From: Salminus brasiliensis
Lineage: Eukaryota; Chordata; Actinopteri; Characiformes; Bryconidae
Direction of reading: 5' to 3'
Assembly (NCBI RefSeq): GCF_030463535.1
Contig: NC_132878.1
Location: forward strand, 97,276,591-97,340,590
DNA: 64,000 nucleotides
Part shown: piece after piece, positions 1-11,448 of the stretch
How the letters are laid out: every line of letters starts with the position of its first letter
How positions within the stretch are numbered: position 1 is the stretch's first letter
Program-made: the position numbers and the translations under genes
Notes under the pieces: model-generated
Told to the model about the DNA's origin: nothing
Seen by the model: the letters and a program-made list of their open reading frames with translations, nothing else
The model's database searches: none

Positions 1-148
1 TGAGAAAGCGCGAGAGGGCTGGAGAGCGAGGCTGGTGGGACAGGGCCTGTACGGCCGGTGAGGGGGGGGGGTGTATTGGGCGCACCCTGGGAGGAGATAT
101 TTGTGAAACAAATACCCAAAAGCCACAGCTGCTCCATCTGATGCAGAA

Positions 149-176
149 CACACACACACACACACACACACACACC
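149..176. repeat. (CA)n microsatellite
   Basis: Uninterrupted CA dinucleotide run, followed a few bases later by a C-rich homopolymer stretch. No gene signal in the first 280 bases. Confidence 0.95.
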
Positions 177-287
177 TTAATACTCCTTTCCCCCCCCCAC
201 CCCCCCGGATCCACAGCAGGACTCAGGATTGGGTGTGCAAACATAAAGCCTTCATACACTCCCTGCGACACCAGCAGCATATATACA

Positions 288-687
288 CACTGTCCAAATG
301 TTTGTGGACACCCCTTCTAACAAACACATTCAGCTACTTTAAGTTGCACATAGATGACCCCATCAGCTCCATGCTGCCTAATAAAGCCAGGAGTGGGCTA
401 GAGGGGTATAAAGCCCCCCAGCATTGAGGAGCTGTGGAGCAGTGGAAGAGCTGTGTTCTCTGGACTGACGGTGGTGGAGCTCCATCCAGTACTTTTGGGA
501 TAAGTTGGGGATGATGAGGTGGGGTGTTGAACATCATCACCATCCAACATCCTGACCTCACTAACGCAATCCTCACAGCAATGTTCCTCCTCCAAAATCT
601 AGTAGAGAGTCTTCAACAGAAGCAGCAGGATCAACTCGACAGAAGTGATGAATGAGCAGGTGTCCCAATACTTTTGTCCACATAGTG
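288..687 (-). mobile_element. MITE-like DNA transposon, family A, reverse copy
   Basis: Starts with CACTGTCCAAATGTTTGTGG and ends with CAATACTTTTGTCCACATAG followed by TG and TA. These are the two imperfect terminal inverted repeats of the commonest repeat family in this window, here reversed. There is no coding capacity, so it is non-autonomous. The TA next to the end fits Tc1/mariner-type insertion (inference). Internal landmarks shared with other copies are a CTGGAATGATGG-like segment and a TTTTGGGATGAGTTGGGGATG-like segment. Confidence 0.85.
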
Positions 688-1003
688 TAAAAGTCTCCAC
701 CACCCGTTAGCCACTTTAGCCTTGTAGCTTGTAGCAAACGTGACGTGGCTGACTGACGTCACTCCAGAGGACATTTGATTTTTTGCCAGGTTCTGGCTGT
801 AAGGGCCTGTTTGCCCTCTTTGAGTGTCAATAGAACCCGATGTAGATCCGGAACCCGAGCCCTCGCATCCGGGTTAACCTAAAACCTTAGACCATCACTC
901 GGGGGGTGTGTGTGTGTGTCGAGGCTGGGATTTCACCTATTCATTCTGTCCGAGAGTGGGACGCATTTTCTCTCATCAGCTGTCAGGAAGTAGGAACACT
1001 AGG
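688..1003. other. Unassigned intergenic sequence
   Basis: No open frame with exon character and no recognised repeat apart from a short GT run near 906-920. Confidence 0.5.
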
Positions 1004-1005
1004 TG

Positions 1006-1064
<59 letters not shown>
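1004..1064. repeat. (GT)n microsatellite
   Basis: Near-perfect GT dinucleotide run of about 60 bases ending in a G stretch. The alternating purine-pyrimidine tract can adopt Z-DNA in principle. Confidence 0.95.
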
Positions 1065-1067
<3 letters not shown>

Positions 1068-1269
1068 GGGGGGAAAGGGCGTCTGGAAAGGTAAGCAGAT
1101 TAATCTATTATGCTCATGAATAACAGGGTGAAAGGTCTTCATTAGTAGGTGGAGGTCAGTTTGTTCACCTGGGAAAGGTGTGATAGCCCCGCCCACCTGA
1201 GCTAAGCAAAACTGAGATTTACCTGGGAAAGGTGAGAAAAGTTAGCCACCCAGGCTACTTGGTGAGATG

Positions 1270-1500
1270 GGGGCAAAAAGATGAGCCGACCGGGGCAAAG
1301 GGGCCAGAGAACCCCCCTCCTCACCTGGAGCAAAGGGGCCAGAGAACACCGGCCTCGCCCGGGGCAAAGGGGCCAGAGAACCCCCCTCCTCACCTGGGGC
1401 AAAGGGGCCAGAGAACCCCCCCTCCTCACCGGCCGTACAGTCAGATGAACCCGGCCTCGCCCGGGGGCAAAGGGGCCAGACGAGCCTGACTTCACCTGGG
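1270..1500. repeat. Short GC-rich minisatellite
   Basis: About five imperfect units of roughly 33-40 bases sharing the core CAAAGGGGCCAGAGAAC followed by a C-rich CCTCCTCACCTGG-type segment. Related CACCTGGGAAAGG-type words continue on both sides (1165-1610). Frames stay open here only because the unit is repetitive. Confidence 0.8.
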
Positions 1501-1618
1501 ACAGGCCAGAGAAACTGGCTTAGTCTGAGATTCACCTGGGTAAGGTGTGATAGACCTGCTTCACCTGAGAGTGAGTGTGAAAGATGAATCACCTGGGAAC
1601 AGCGAGATAAAGGAGGGT

Positions 1619-1620
<2 letters not shown>

Positions 1621-1703
<83 letters not shown>
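1621..1703. repeat. (GA)n microsatellite
   Basis: Perfect GA dinucleotide run of about 82 bases, purine only on this strand. Confidence 0.97.
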
Positions 1704-1706
<3 letters not shown>

Positions 1707-2435
1707 GGGGTGAATGTGATGGTACCGCTGTGTGCTGCGTATCCAGGCGATCAGCTCCATGGGGACCAAACACACAGCACTCTAACAAACAGCCCACCGT
1801 GAGCCGACGCCGAACACACAGGGAGTCGCTCGTCACCAGGACACGCCGCTGAACTCTGCAGCTGCTTTACATCTCATCACAAATCACTCAAACAGGAAGT
1901 TCATCCAAACTGCACGAAACACCAACGCGGTCCTCCAGCAAGGCCAAGACATAGCGACGCCGCACACACGCCACTAATTTGCATAGTGCTAATTACCAGG
2001 TTTCCTGATTTCCAGGTAAAATAATAGTTCTGCCCAATGAAGCAAACCCCTGCGGTTTCCAGCCAGAACCTGCAGCTGCCAATATGAAGCCTCAAAAGCA
2101 TACCGCAGTATTTGACTGGATTTGCATAGCAACCACGAAAAATACCAGCAAGGCTTTCTCCAGGGGAGGCAGGCAGGGAGGCAGGCAGGGAGGCAGCTCA
2201 TGGTCGAACATCTGACCACTCGCCCAAAACCCCACGTTAAAGCCCTGATCCACTTCCAATCCTTTGTTTTTACCGCTGTGTTCTAGCGGAGCTCCCTCTG
2301 GTGGTAACAGTGCTAAATGAGATGAGATCTTGTCGGTGAGCTAGTCTGAAGAACAGAGCTCGGTTCCTCCAGGGTTCCTCTGGACACCCCCCAGTCCAGC
2401 CAGCACAGCGTGGAGGATGTGTTCAACTCCATCAT

Positions 2436-2436
<1 letters not shown>
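1704..2436. other. Unassigned intergenic sequence
   Basis: Contains a small GGCAGGGA/GGCAGGCA tandem near 2165-2195. No exon or RNA gene can be supported. Confidence 0.4.

Positions 2437-2466
<30 letters not shown>
2437..2466. repeat. (CAG)10 trinucleotide repeat
   Basis: Ten uninterrupted CAG units. No flanking coding frame with exon features supports a polyglutamine or polyalanine tract. Confidence 0.9.
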
Positions 2467-2639
2467 TCACCTGATTTACCATCATTAAGCCCTGATTTAC
2501 CACCAAACCAGGTGTTGATCTGAGGAGAGCTCTAAATAACACTAGACTCCATGAGAGAGGAGAACTTTGGAGATGTTCTAATGATGAACACAGTGATGGA
2601 GAACCTCCACCACTTTCTGTAGGAGTGTTATTATTAGTG

Positions 2640-3085
2640 TTTATTCTAATAAATAAGCGTTATTATTATTCACCCTAATCAGAGACTGTAGCTCCGCCTC
2701 CTCAGTGTATATCACAATACCTACATTTAGAGCGTTATTAATATTCACCCTAATGAGAGACTGTAGCTCCGCCCCCTCAGTGTATATCACAATACCTACA
2801 TTTAGAGCGTTATTAATTATTATTCACCCTAATGAGAGACTGTAGCTCCTCCTCCTCAGTGTATATCACAATACCTACATTTAGAGCGTTATTAATTATT
2901 ATTCACCCTAATGAGAGACTGTAGCTCCTCCTCCTCAGTGTATATCACAATACCTACATTTAGAGCGTTATTAATATTCACCCTAATGAGAGACTGTAGC
3001 TCCTCCTCCTCAGTGTATATCACAATACCTACATTTAGAGCGTTATTAATTATTATTCACCCTAATGAGACTGTAGCTCCGCCTC
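2640..3085. repeat. 73-81 bp tandem repeat, about six copies
   Basis: The segment CACCCTAATGAGAGACTGTA followed by GCTCC, then CAGTGTATATCACAATACC and ACATTTAGAGCGTTATTAA, recurs about six times head to tail. Units differ mainly by an inserted TTATT. The phrase with ACCTACATTTA resembles the inside of the second transposon family (family B, 40,831-41,117), so the unit may derive from it (inference). Confidence 0.85.
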
Positions 3086-3146
3086 CTTGACTACCATACT
3101 TACAGCTCACTTTCTGATAAACACAGGTTTGCAGTCCTCCTCTCAC

Positions 3147-3147
<1 letters not shown>

Positions 3148-3207
<60 letters not shown>
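3148..3207. repeat. (GT)n microsatellite
   Basis: Uninterrupted GT run of about 60 bases. Confidence 0.97.
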
Positions 3208-3208
<1 letters not shown>

Positions 3209-3316
3209 TTGTAGTCCAAACAACCTCAAGGTCTTTCCCACCCCCTGTCATTGTGCTTCTGCAGAGCAGCTTTTCCCACACTTCTCGTTGCCACACACAC
3301 ACAAAAAAAAAAAAAC

Positions 3317-3782
3317 AGCCAAAAGTTTGTGGACACCTTTGCTAATGAATGCATTCAGCTACTTTAAGTTGCACTCATTGCTGACACAGATGTGTAAATG
3401 CACACACAGCTTGTCTAGACCCTGTAGAGAGGAACTGCCAATAGAATAGGAGCCTCTGGAGCAGATAGGACACATCATGACCCTATTGGCTTCATGCTGC
3501 CTAATGCCAGGCACCCCATCTGGAATGATGATGGTGGAGCTTCATCCAGTACTTTTGGATGAGTTGAGGAGATTGGGATGAGGAGACCTTATTATTGACC
3601 TCACTAACTCTAGATCTAGTCACTGAACGCAATCAAATCCTCCTCCAAAATCTAGTAGAAAGTCTTCTCTGGACAGTAAAGCCAGTTACTCCAACAGAAA
3701 CAGGATTAACTCATTTTAATACCCTTGATTTCAGAAGAAATGGTAATTGAGTAGGTGTCCCAATACTTTTGTCCATTTAGTG
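3317..3782 (-). mobile_element. MITE-like family A, reverse copy
   Basis: Begins with CCAAAAGTTTGTGGACACC and ends CAATACTTTTGTCCATTTAG followed by TG. Interior matches the other copies, with internal deletions and point changes. No coding capacity. Confidence 0.85.
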
Positions 3783-4117
3783 AGTTGGTTTAGATCTCTC
3801 TCTCCCTCCCACCCTCCCTCACTTGAATGCTAATCTGTGGTTGAACTGGTCAGTCTGCCTGTGCTGATGGGGTCTGTGCTGGCGGGCTGTGGGGAGGGGT
3901 GAGCAGATCAGCTGGGAGGAGTTTCACACTGAAGAAAGACGGTGGTTTACTGTGAACGATACGGAGACGCCAGACAATCAGTGACGCTTAGGGGGACGAA
4001 ACTGCAGCGGGACGAATTACTGACCAACGGCCATCTCACAGAGAACAGCCTGCAGACACACAGACAGCAGATTAGTTTCAACACAATAATGAAAGAACAG
4101 CTTCCCACACTGCTTTA
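3783..4117. other. Unassigned intergenic sequence
   Basis: No exon, RNA gene or recognised repeat. Confidence 0.4.
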
Positions 4118-4258
4118 CACTATACGGACAAAAGTATTGGGACACCTATTCACTGTTTCTTCTGAAATCAATGGTATTGAAGAGTCAATCCTGCTGCTGT
4201 TGGAGTAACTGTCTCTACTGTCCAGAGAGGAAGGCTTTCCACTAGATTTTGGGGAAGA
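4118..4258 (+). mobile_element. MITE-like family A, left-end fragment
   Basis: Starts TA-CACTATACGGACAAAAGTA and runs through the left arm to the TACTAGATTTTGG-like segment, then stops. The right half is missing. The TA before CACTATA is visible at 4116-4117. Confidence 0.85.
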
Positions 4259-4554
4259 TCATACTCACACACATCGGTTTCCACATTAATCTGACATATC
4301 AGCCAACAGCTCTGTGCGTTAAATAAGCTTTATAACTCCTATCTGTACCGTCACTCTGCTGACTGGACGTCAGCTACATGAGCTGTTTTTCACACACCTG
4401 TAGTATTAGTCAGCCTGCACACAGGAGGGGACTCCCACCTAACTGAAAAGCAGCTGAGCATTATTAAACACCAAACCCCCCCCACACACACAATCTCTTA
4501 CCAGACCAGTCTATGATTCAGGGCAAAACAGTCAGATAAACTGTGAGGAACTGA

Positions 4555-5440
4555 AGTAAAGGCTGTATGGACGGTAAGGGCCTAGAGTAAGGACTGTATG
4601 GACGGTAAGGGCCTAGAGTAAGGACTGTAAGGACTGTAAGGGCCTAGAGTAAGGACTGTAAGGACTGTAAGGACCTAGAGTAAGGACTATAAGGACCCAT
4701 AATAAGGACTATAAGGACCCAAAGTAAGGACTGTAAGGGCCTAGAGTAAGGACTGTAAGGGCCTAGAGTAAGGACTGTAAGGACTGTAAGGACCTAGAGT
4801 AAGGACTATAAGGACCCATAATAAGGACTATAAGGACCCATAGTAAGGACTGTAAGGACCCATAGTAAGGACTATAAGGACCCATAGTAAGGACTATAAG
4901 GACCCATAGTAAGGACTATAAGGACTGTTAAGGCCTAAAGAAGGACTAAAAGGACCTAGAGTAAGGACTGTAAGGACTGTAAGGACCCAAAGTAAAGGAT
5001 GTACAGATTATTAGGACCCAAAGTAAAGAATATAAGGACCTGAGGTAAAGACTGTACGGACTATAAGGGCCTAAAGAAAGGACACTAAGGACCCGAGGTA
5101 AAGACCGTGCGGTCTATAAGGACCCGAGGTAAAGACCGTGCGGTCTATAAGGACCCGAGGTAAAGACCGTGCGGTCTATAAGGACCTGAGGTAAAGACCG
5201 TGCGGTCTATAAGGACCCAAAGTAAGGAATATAAGGACCCGAGGTAAAGACCGTACGGTCTATAAGGACCCGAGGTAAAGACCGTACGGTCTATAAGGAC
5301 CCGAGGTAAAGCCCGTACGGTCTATAAGGACCCGAGGTAAAGCCCGTACGGTCTATAAGGACCCGAGGTAAAGACCGTACGGTCTATAAGGACCCGAGGT
5401 AAACGCTGCCAGGATTATAAGGGCTTCATATGAAGGCTGT
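4555..5440. repeat. AAGGACC-type minisatellite with palindromic units
   Basis: Tandem units of about 15-31 bases built on AAGGACTGTAAGGACCTAGAG in the left half. In the right half 31-bp units carry GACCCGAGGTAAAGACCGT and a GACCGTACGGTC or GACCGTGCGGTC core. GACCGTACGGTC is a perfect 12-base palindrome. It decays into single-copy-like sequence by about 5600. The same family reappears at 8080-10345. Confidence 0.92.
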
Positions 5441-5627
5441 AAGGTCTATAAGCCCCTCAGATGAGATGCTGTCAGGTCTAAAATGACCTAAATTAAAGAC
5501 TACAAGATCTATAAAGACCTACAGTGGAAAGCAGTCTATAGGGACTCCGGGTAAAGTCTGTAAGACTTTATAAAGACTTAGAAATAAAAGGTTTGGTATT
5601 AAGATTTCTATTTTACACAAAGTCTCT

Positions 5628-6162
5628 TTGACTCAGTCAGTCAGTCAGACAGTCAGTCAGTCAGTCAGACAGACAGGCAGTCAGTCAGACAGTCAGTCAG
5701 ACAGTCAGTCAGACAGTCAGTCAGTCAGGCAGTCAGTCAGTCAGGCAGTTAGTCAGACAGACAGACAGTCAGGCAGTCAGGCAGGCAGTCAGTCAGGCAG
5801 ACAGACAGTCAGACAGACAGTCAGACAGTCAGTCAGGCAGTCAGACAGACAGACAGGCAGACAGTCAGACAGGCAGTCAGACAGACAGACAGACAGGCAG
5901 TCAGACAGGCAGACAGACAGACAGGCAGGCAGTCAGACAGGCAGGCAGTCAGGCAGTCAGTCAGGCAGTCAGTCAGTCAGACAGGCAGTCAGGCAGTCAG
6001 ACAGACAGACAGACAGACAGTCAGACAGACAGTCAGTCAGTCAGGCAGACAGTCAGGCAGTCAGACAGGCAGTCAGACAGGCAGTCAGACAGACAGGCAG
6101 TCAGGCAGGCAGTCAGACAGACAGACAGACAGGCAGTCAGACAGACAGTCAGACAGACAGGT
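5628..6162. repeat. (CAGD)n tetranucleotide array
   Basis: About 530 bases of strict four-base period in which CAG is followed by T, A or G and I see no CAGC unit. A long serine/glutamine/arginine open frame across it is a by-product of the period, not a gene. Confidence 0.95.
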
Positions 6163-6480
6163 GGTAAACTTAACTAGCTTAACTAACTTATCCCATCTTA
6201 AAAGCAGCTGAACCGTGTCTAAATACCCCTAACTACCCAAATCTGATCAGATATGGGCTTATCTTCGAGTCTGGTCACTTTACAGACCGGTCCAGTTGGT
6301 TTCAGTCTGGTAACAGATGTAAACAGAGACGGTATCACTGCTGACTGAACCAGTCCGGTCCCGTTAAACTACGGCGAGCTCAACAAACAGCTCCAAACTG
6401 CCTCAGACAGAGTACACAAGCTCCTACATGCGTTTGACCCGGTTTAAGACTGAAATTAACCCCCATTCCGCTGAATTTCC
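6163..6480. other. Unassigned sequence between array and CpG-rich patch
   Basis: No exon or repeat recognised. Confidence 0.4.
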
Positions 6481-6890
6481 CCTCCAAAACAAGCCGCAGC
6501 AGCGCAGCGCTCTGCGACATCAGCCAGCCTGGTTAGCAGGTTAGCTGCTGCGGCTACGGCTAACAGCGCGGTCCCCGGCTGTAACGGAAAACCCGCCCAA
6601 CGCCACCGAGCCTCCAAACACCACGGCAAGTTAGTTATCCGCGCTTACCGCTCGATCCCCGGCTCACTTCCTACAACAGCCCGGAGAAACCGGCCATCTG
6701 CCCCTCTTCTGAGCCCGCATCTGCCCGCTGGAGTTACGAGATTCAATGATTCGCGTTCCCCACTGCTCGGATCCTTATGAATGAGTCTTAGCAGTGAACC
6801 GAGTCACTGGGCTGATTCGCTCCTCCCACTCTGACAAACGCTTGATCGCCGACTCGAAGCAACGAACCGATTCTACGGAGCTAGCTAGCT
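6481..6890 (-). promoter_or_regulatory. Candidate CpG-rich promoter, possibly of a leftward gene
   Basis: Markedly richer in CpG than its surroundings. On the minus strand an ETS-like AGGAAGTG is followed within about 40 bases by GAGCG|GTAAGCGCGG, which reads as a good splice donor after a non-coding first exon (boundary near 6650). No coding exon of such a gene was found to the left. The evidence is composition plus one donor-like site, so this is tentative. A rightward promoter is equally possible. Confidence 0.3.
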
Positions 6891-6894
6891 GCTT

Positions 6895-7060
6895 TTCTCC
6901 TCTTTTTTATTATTTTGTTGGATTTATTGGTCTATTTTCCCTCTACTTCTCTTTCTCCTCTTCCTCTTCATCACCTTCATCCATCATCTCTCGTCTATCC
7001 AGCCTTCCTTCCTCTTCTTCATCATCTTCCCTCTTCTTCCTCCTCCTCAAAGATTCAGAT
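6895..7060. repeat. Pyrimidine-rich low-complexity tract
   Basis: CTTCTTCC/TCCTCATC-type sequence over about 150 bases. Serine-rich frames across it are compositional. Confidence 0.7.
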
Positions 7061-7174
7061 TCAGAATGGGATGGGGACAGTATTGCAAAAATGGATAATT
7101 AAAGTATTAAAGCAACCACAGTTTTACAGAATTAAATATTATAAAAGGTTACATCTACTTTCTACACATACTTA

Positions 7175-7232
7175 TACACCATATGGACAAATGACAAAAG
7201 TATTGGGACACCTGCTCTGCTCATTCAACTCC
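7175..7232 (+). mobile_element. MITE-like family A, left-end remnant
   Basis: TACACCATATGGACAAATGACAAAAG-like sequence, then GTATTGGGACACCTGCT. It is the left terminal repeat with a small internal duplication and nothing else of the element. Confidence 0.7.
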
Positions 7233-7271
7233 CCAGATAACATAGGTGGACTAACTGCGACCCAGAATGCT

Positions 7272-7500
7272 TAATCCATGGGGATGGATGCCCACTAAGG
7301 TCCCATCAGGGTCAGGGATGGGACCAGGAGGGGTCCAACATGGGCCCTATCTGAGTGTAGGGCCTTGATGGGACCCATGTGAGATTAAGGTGGGCCACAC
7401 AACAATAGGTCCCATTTGGGAAGTCCAGTAACAGCACATGTGGGAACCCACTCAGAGCCCACCATGACCATGTTCCACCCATGTGACCCCCCCCCCCTCT
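7272..7500. repeat. Degenerate GGGACC/GGGCCC interspersed repeat
   Basis: Repeated diverged words such as TGGGACCCATGTGAG, GTCCCATCAGGG and TGGGCCCTATCTGAG. The style is that of an old interspersed repeat. I cannot name the family. Confidence 0.45.
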
Positions 7501-8079
7501 CTTTTCTCCTTCCCTCTCAATCAATTCAAAAGATTCAAAAGAACCGAGTCACTCATAAGTGAATCGCTCTGAAAGCACAGGAAGTGATGCACTCGGTACA
7601 GAGGGCTTCTGACCACTAAGTTAGTTTTCCTGGAGGTGTTTAATTGGCTCAGCTCGGCTCAGTTCGTTTGATGAGGGTTAATGAATGTGTGGGTCAGTTG
7701 GAGAGTGGCCGGACCGCCCTCGGTCCACAGAACTCTGAAGTTCGGTTCCAAATCAAACATAAACACAATCAGGGCTGACCTCCAGACTGCAGCTCGAGAG
7801 CACTGGAGGTAGGTCCGAGCTCTCAGGGGTCTATAAATCAGAGGGAGGTTGCTGAGGACTGTCAGGTAGAGAGCTAGAACCCATTCATCTAGTCCCACAG
7901 TTCTAACAAAGCCTGGAATCAGTCAGTATTTACCTTTAACAGACCAGCCCTCAGAGCTCAGTTAGGAGGGGGTACAGCACGAGTTACTCATGAAGAGCTA
8001 ATCTAACATTATTACAGTCGTTTAGAATGAACATGTATTTTAATGAGGATTAAAGCAGTGTAGAAAAGTGCCTAGTGAA
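7501..8079. other. Unassigned intergenic sequence
   Basis: No exon, RNA gene or recognisable repeat. Confidence 0.4.
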
Positions 8080-10345
8080 ACAGGTAAGGTCTGTACGGGA
8101 TCTATAAGAGCCTAAAGTGAAGGATGTAATGTTTGTACCTAAACTAAAGCATGTAAGTCCTGCAAAGTAAAGGTATATGAGGACCTAAAGAAAAGGATGT
8201 AAGATCTATAAGGACCTAAAGTAAAATATGAAAGGTTTATCAGGACATAAAGTTAAATATGTAATATCTATAAGGACCTAAAGTAAAGGATGTAATATCT
8301 ATAAGGATGTAAAGTAAAATATGTAATATCTATAAGGACCTAAAGTAAAGGATGTAATATCTATAAGGATGTAAAGTAAAATATGTAATATCTATAAGGA
8401 CCTAAAGTAAAATAAGAAAGTTCTATAAGGACCTAAAGTAAAGGATGTAATATCTATAAGGACCTAAATTAAAGGATGTAATATCTATAAGGACCTAAAG
8501 TAAAATATGAAAGGTCTATAAGGACCTAAAGTAAAGGATGTAATATCTGTAAGGACCTAAAGTCAAGTATGTAAGATCTATAGAGACATAAAGTAAATTA
8601 TGTAATGTCTATAAGGACCTAAAGTCAAGTATGTAAGATCTATAGAGACATAAAGTAAATTATGTAATGTCTATAAGGACCTAAAGTGAAGCATGTAATA
8701 TCCTTGTATATGTTACACAAGGTCTATAAGGGCTATAAGAGCCTAAAGTGAAGGATGTAATATCTATAAGGATGTAAAGTAAAGGATGTAATATCTATAT
8801 GGACCTAAAGTAAAATATAAAAGTTCTATAAGGACCTAAAGTAAAGGATGTAATATCTATAAGGACCTAAAGTAAAGGATGTAATATCTATAAGGACCTA
8901 AAGTAAAATATGAAAGGTCTATAAGGACCTAAAGTAAAGGATGTAATATCCATAAGGACCTAAAGTAAAGGATGTAATATCTATAAGGACCTAAAGTAAA
9001 ATATGAAAGGTCTATAAGGACCTAAAGTAAAGGATGTAATATCTATAAGGACCTAAAGTCAAGTATGTAAGATCTATAGAGACATAAAGTAAATTATGTA
9101 ATATCTATAAGGACCTAAAGTGAAGCATGTAATATCCTTGTATATGTTACACAAGGTCTATAAGGCCTTAAAGTAAAGGATTTAGGGTCTGTAAGGACCC
9201 AAAGTAAAGGATTTAAGGTCTGTAAGAGCCTAAAGTAAAGATTTCAAGATCTATAAGGACCTAAAATAAAGGATGTAACATATACAAGGATGTAAAGTAA
9301 ATTATGTAATATTTATAAGGATGTAAAGTAAATGATGTAATATTTATAAGGACCTAAAGTAATGGATTTAATATCTATAAGGACCTAAAGTAAAGGATGT
9401 AATATCTATAAGGACCTAAAGTAAAATATGAAAGGTCTATAAGGACCTAAAGTAAAGGATGTAATATCTATAAGGATGTAAAGTAAAAGATGTAATATCT
9501 ATAAGGACCTAAAGTAAGGGATTTAATATCTATAAGGACCTAAAGTAAAATATGAAAGGTCTATAAGGACCTAAAATAAAGGATGTAACATATACAAGGA
9601 TGTAAAATAAATGATGTAATATTTATAAGGACCTAAAGTAAGGGATTTAATATCTATAAGGACCTAAAGTAAAGGATGTAATATCTATAAGGACCTAAAG
9701 TAAAGGATGTAATATCTATAAGGACCTAAAGTAAAATATGAAAGTTCTATAAGGACCTAAAGTAAGGGATTTAATATCTATAAGGACCTAAAGTAAAATA
9801 TGAAAAGTCTATAAGGACCTAAAGTAAAGGATGTAATATCTATAAGGACCTAAAGTAAAGGATGTAATATCTATAAGGACCTAAAGTAAAATATGAAAGT
9901 TCTATAAGGACCTAAAGTAAGGGATTTAATATCTATAAGGACCTAAAGTAAAATATGAAAGGTCTATAAGGACCTAAAGTAAAGGATGTAATATCTAAAA
10001 GGACCTAAAGTCAAGTATGTAAGATCTATAGAGACATAAAGTAAATTATGTAATATCTATAAGGACCTAAAGTAAAATATGAAAGGTCTATAAGGACCTA
10101 AAGTAAAGGATTTGGGGTCTGCAAGGACCTAAAGTAAAGGATGTAAGGTCTATAAGGACTACAGTAAAGGATGTAAGGTCTATAAAGACATAAAGAAAAG
10201 GATGTAAGGTCTGTAAGAGCCTAATGTAAAGATTTCAAGATCTATAAGGACCTAAAATAAAGGATGTAACATATACAAGGATGTAAAGTAAATGATGTAA
10301 TATTTATAAGGACCAAAAGTAAAGAATGTAAGATCTATAAGGTCT
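8080..10345. repeat. ~31-bp minisatellite, about 2.3 kb
   Basis: More than 60 tandem units near the consensus AAGGACCTAAAGTAAAGGAT followed by GTAATATCTAT. Variants alternate AAAATATGAAAGGTCTAT, ATGTAAAGTAAATGATG and TCAAGTATGTAAGATC, and longer blocks of variants recur in the same order, so block duplication occurred. It belongs to the same family as the array at 4555-5440. Confidence 0.95.
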
Positions 10346-10644
10346 ATAAATACATGGGGTTCAACAGTGACTATATGGCAGCAACCTAGTAACCACCTCA
10401 GATACCATAGCAAATATCTTGGATACAATAGCAACTGCATAGCAACACATTTCTGTGTGAAATATCAGAAACTGAAAATCGCTAACTTGAGATAAAAGAG
10501 TGTGACGCTGTGTAAAACTGTTAAAGTTTCAACACACACCATTAACTCCCAGTTTAATCATGCATGTGTAAGTCCTTTTGCGTAAGTGCTTCTTGAATGA
10601 GTCACAATACAGAGCAGCCAGAACGAAACACATTTACATACATG

Positions 10645-11176
10645 CGGTATGGACAAAAGTATTGGGACACCTGCTCATTCACTGTTTCTTCTGAAATCAA
10701 GGCTAATAAAAAGAGCTGATCCTGCTTCTGTTGGAGTAACTGTCTCTACTGTCCAGAGAAGAAGACTTTCTACTAGATTTTGGAGGAGGAACATTCAGTA
10801 ACAAGAGCGTTAACGAGGTCAGGATGTTGAATGATGATGATCACCACCCTACCTCATCATCCCCAACTCATCCCAAAAGTACTGGATGGAGCTCCTCCAC
10901 CATCATTCCAGAGAACACAGTTCTTCCACTGCTCCACAGCTCCTCAATGCTGGGGGGCTTTAGACCCCTCTAGCCCACGCTTGACATTATTAGGCAGCAT
11001 GGAGCCAATCTGCTCCTGCAGGGAGTCCTATTGTATTGGCAGTACTTCTTCTCTACAGGGACTAGACAAGCTGTGTGTGTGCATTTGCACATCTGTATCA
11101 GCAGCAATGGGTGCAGCTTAAAGTAGCTGAATGCATTCAATAGAAGGGGTGTCCACAAACTTTTGGACGTATAGTG
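10645..11176 (+). mobile_element. MITE-like family A, near full-length copy
   Basis: Left arm TATGGACAAAAGTATTGGGA through right arm GGTGTCCACAAACTTTTGGA then CGTATAGTG. At about 530 bases this is one of the most complete copies. Internal landmarks are GATGATGATGATCACCACC, the AACTCATCCCAAAAGTACTG segment, CTCAATGCTGGGGGGCTTTA and CAGCATGGAGCCAATC. No open frame with transposase character, so non-autonomous. Confidence 0.9.
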
Positions 11177-11373
11177 TGTATATATGGATTGTGTGTGTTG
11201 TGTCACAGGGAGTGTATGAAGGCTTTATGTAAAGCTCCTGCTGGAGTGTGTTTGCACGCCCACTCCCAAATCCTGCCGTGGATCCGTAACCGGGTGGGGG
11301 GGGGGGGGGGGGTGATGGAGGTGGTCTTAATGTTTAGGCTGATTGGTTTGTGCATACTTTTGTTTTTTTCACA

Positions 11374-11448
11374 GAATGTCAGCAGGCCCGCTCGCACCTG
11401 ACCCGTCGTTCCAGCCGTGGGAGCCTCAGCCCCTGCTGGACGCTCTGG
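11374..11448 (+). other. Weak candidate exon, unrecognised
   Basis: A T-rich tract ending TTTTTTTCACAG precedes AATGTCAGCAGGCCCGCTCG, and a CTG|GTGAGGG donor-like site follows. One frame begins MSAGPLAPDPSFQPWEPQPL and stays open through it. I recognise no family and see no partner exon, so this may be chance in GC-rich sequence. Confidence 0.2.

Noticed and set aside
5628..6167. 179-codon SQ/RQ-rich protein
   Set aside because: Translation of a tetranucleotide array, with no promoter, splice site or domain.
8080..10345. CRISPR-like array of ~31-bp repeats
   Set aside because: Units are head to tail with no unique spacers, and the genome is a vertebrate. It is a minisatellite.
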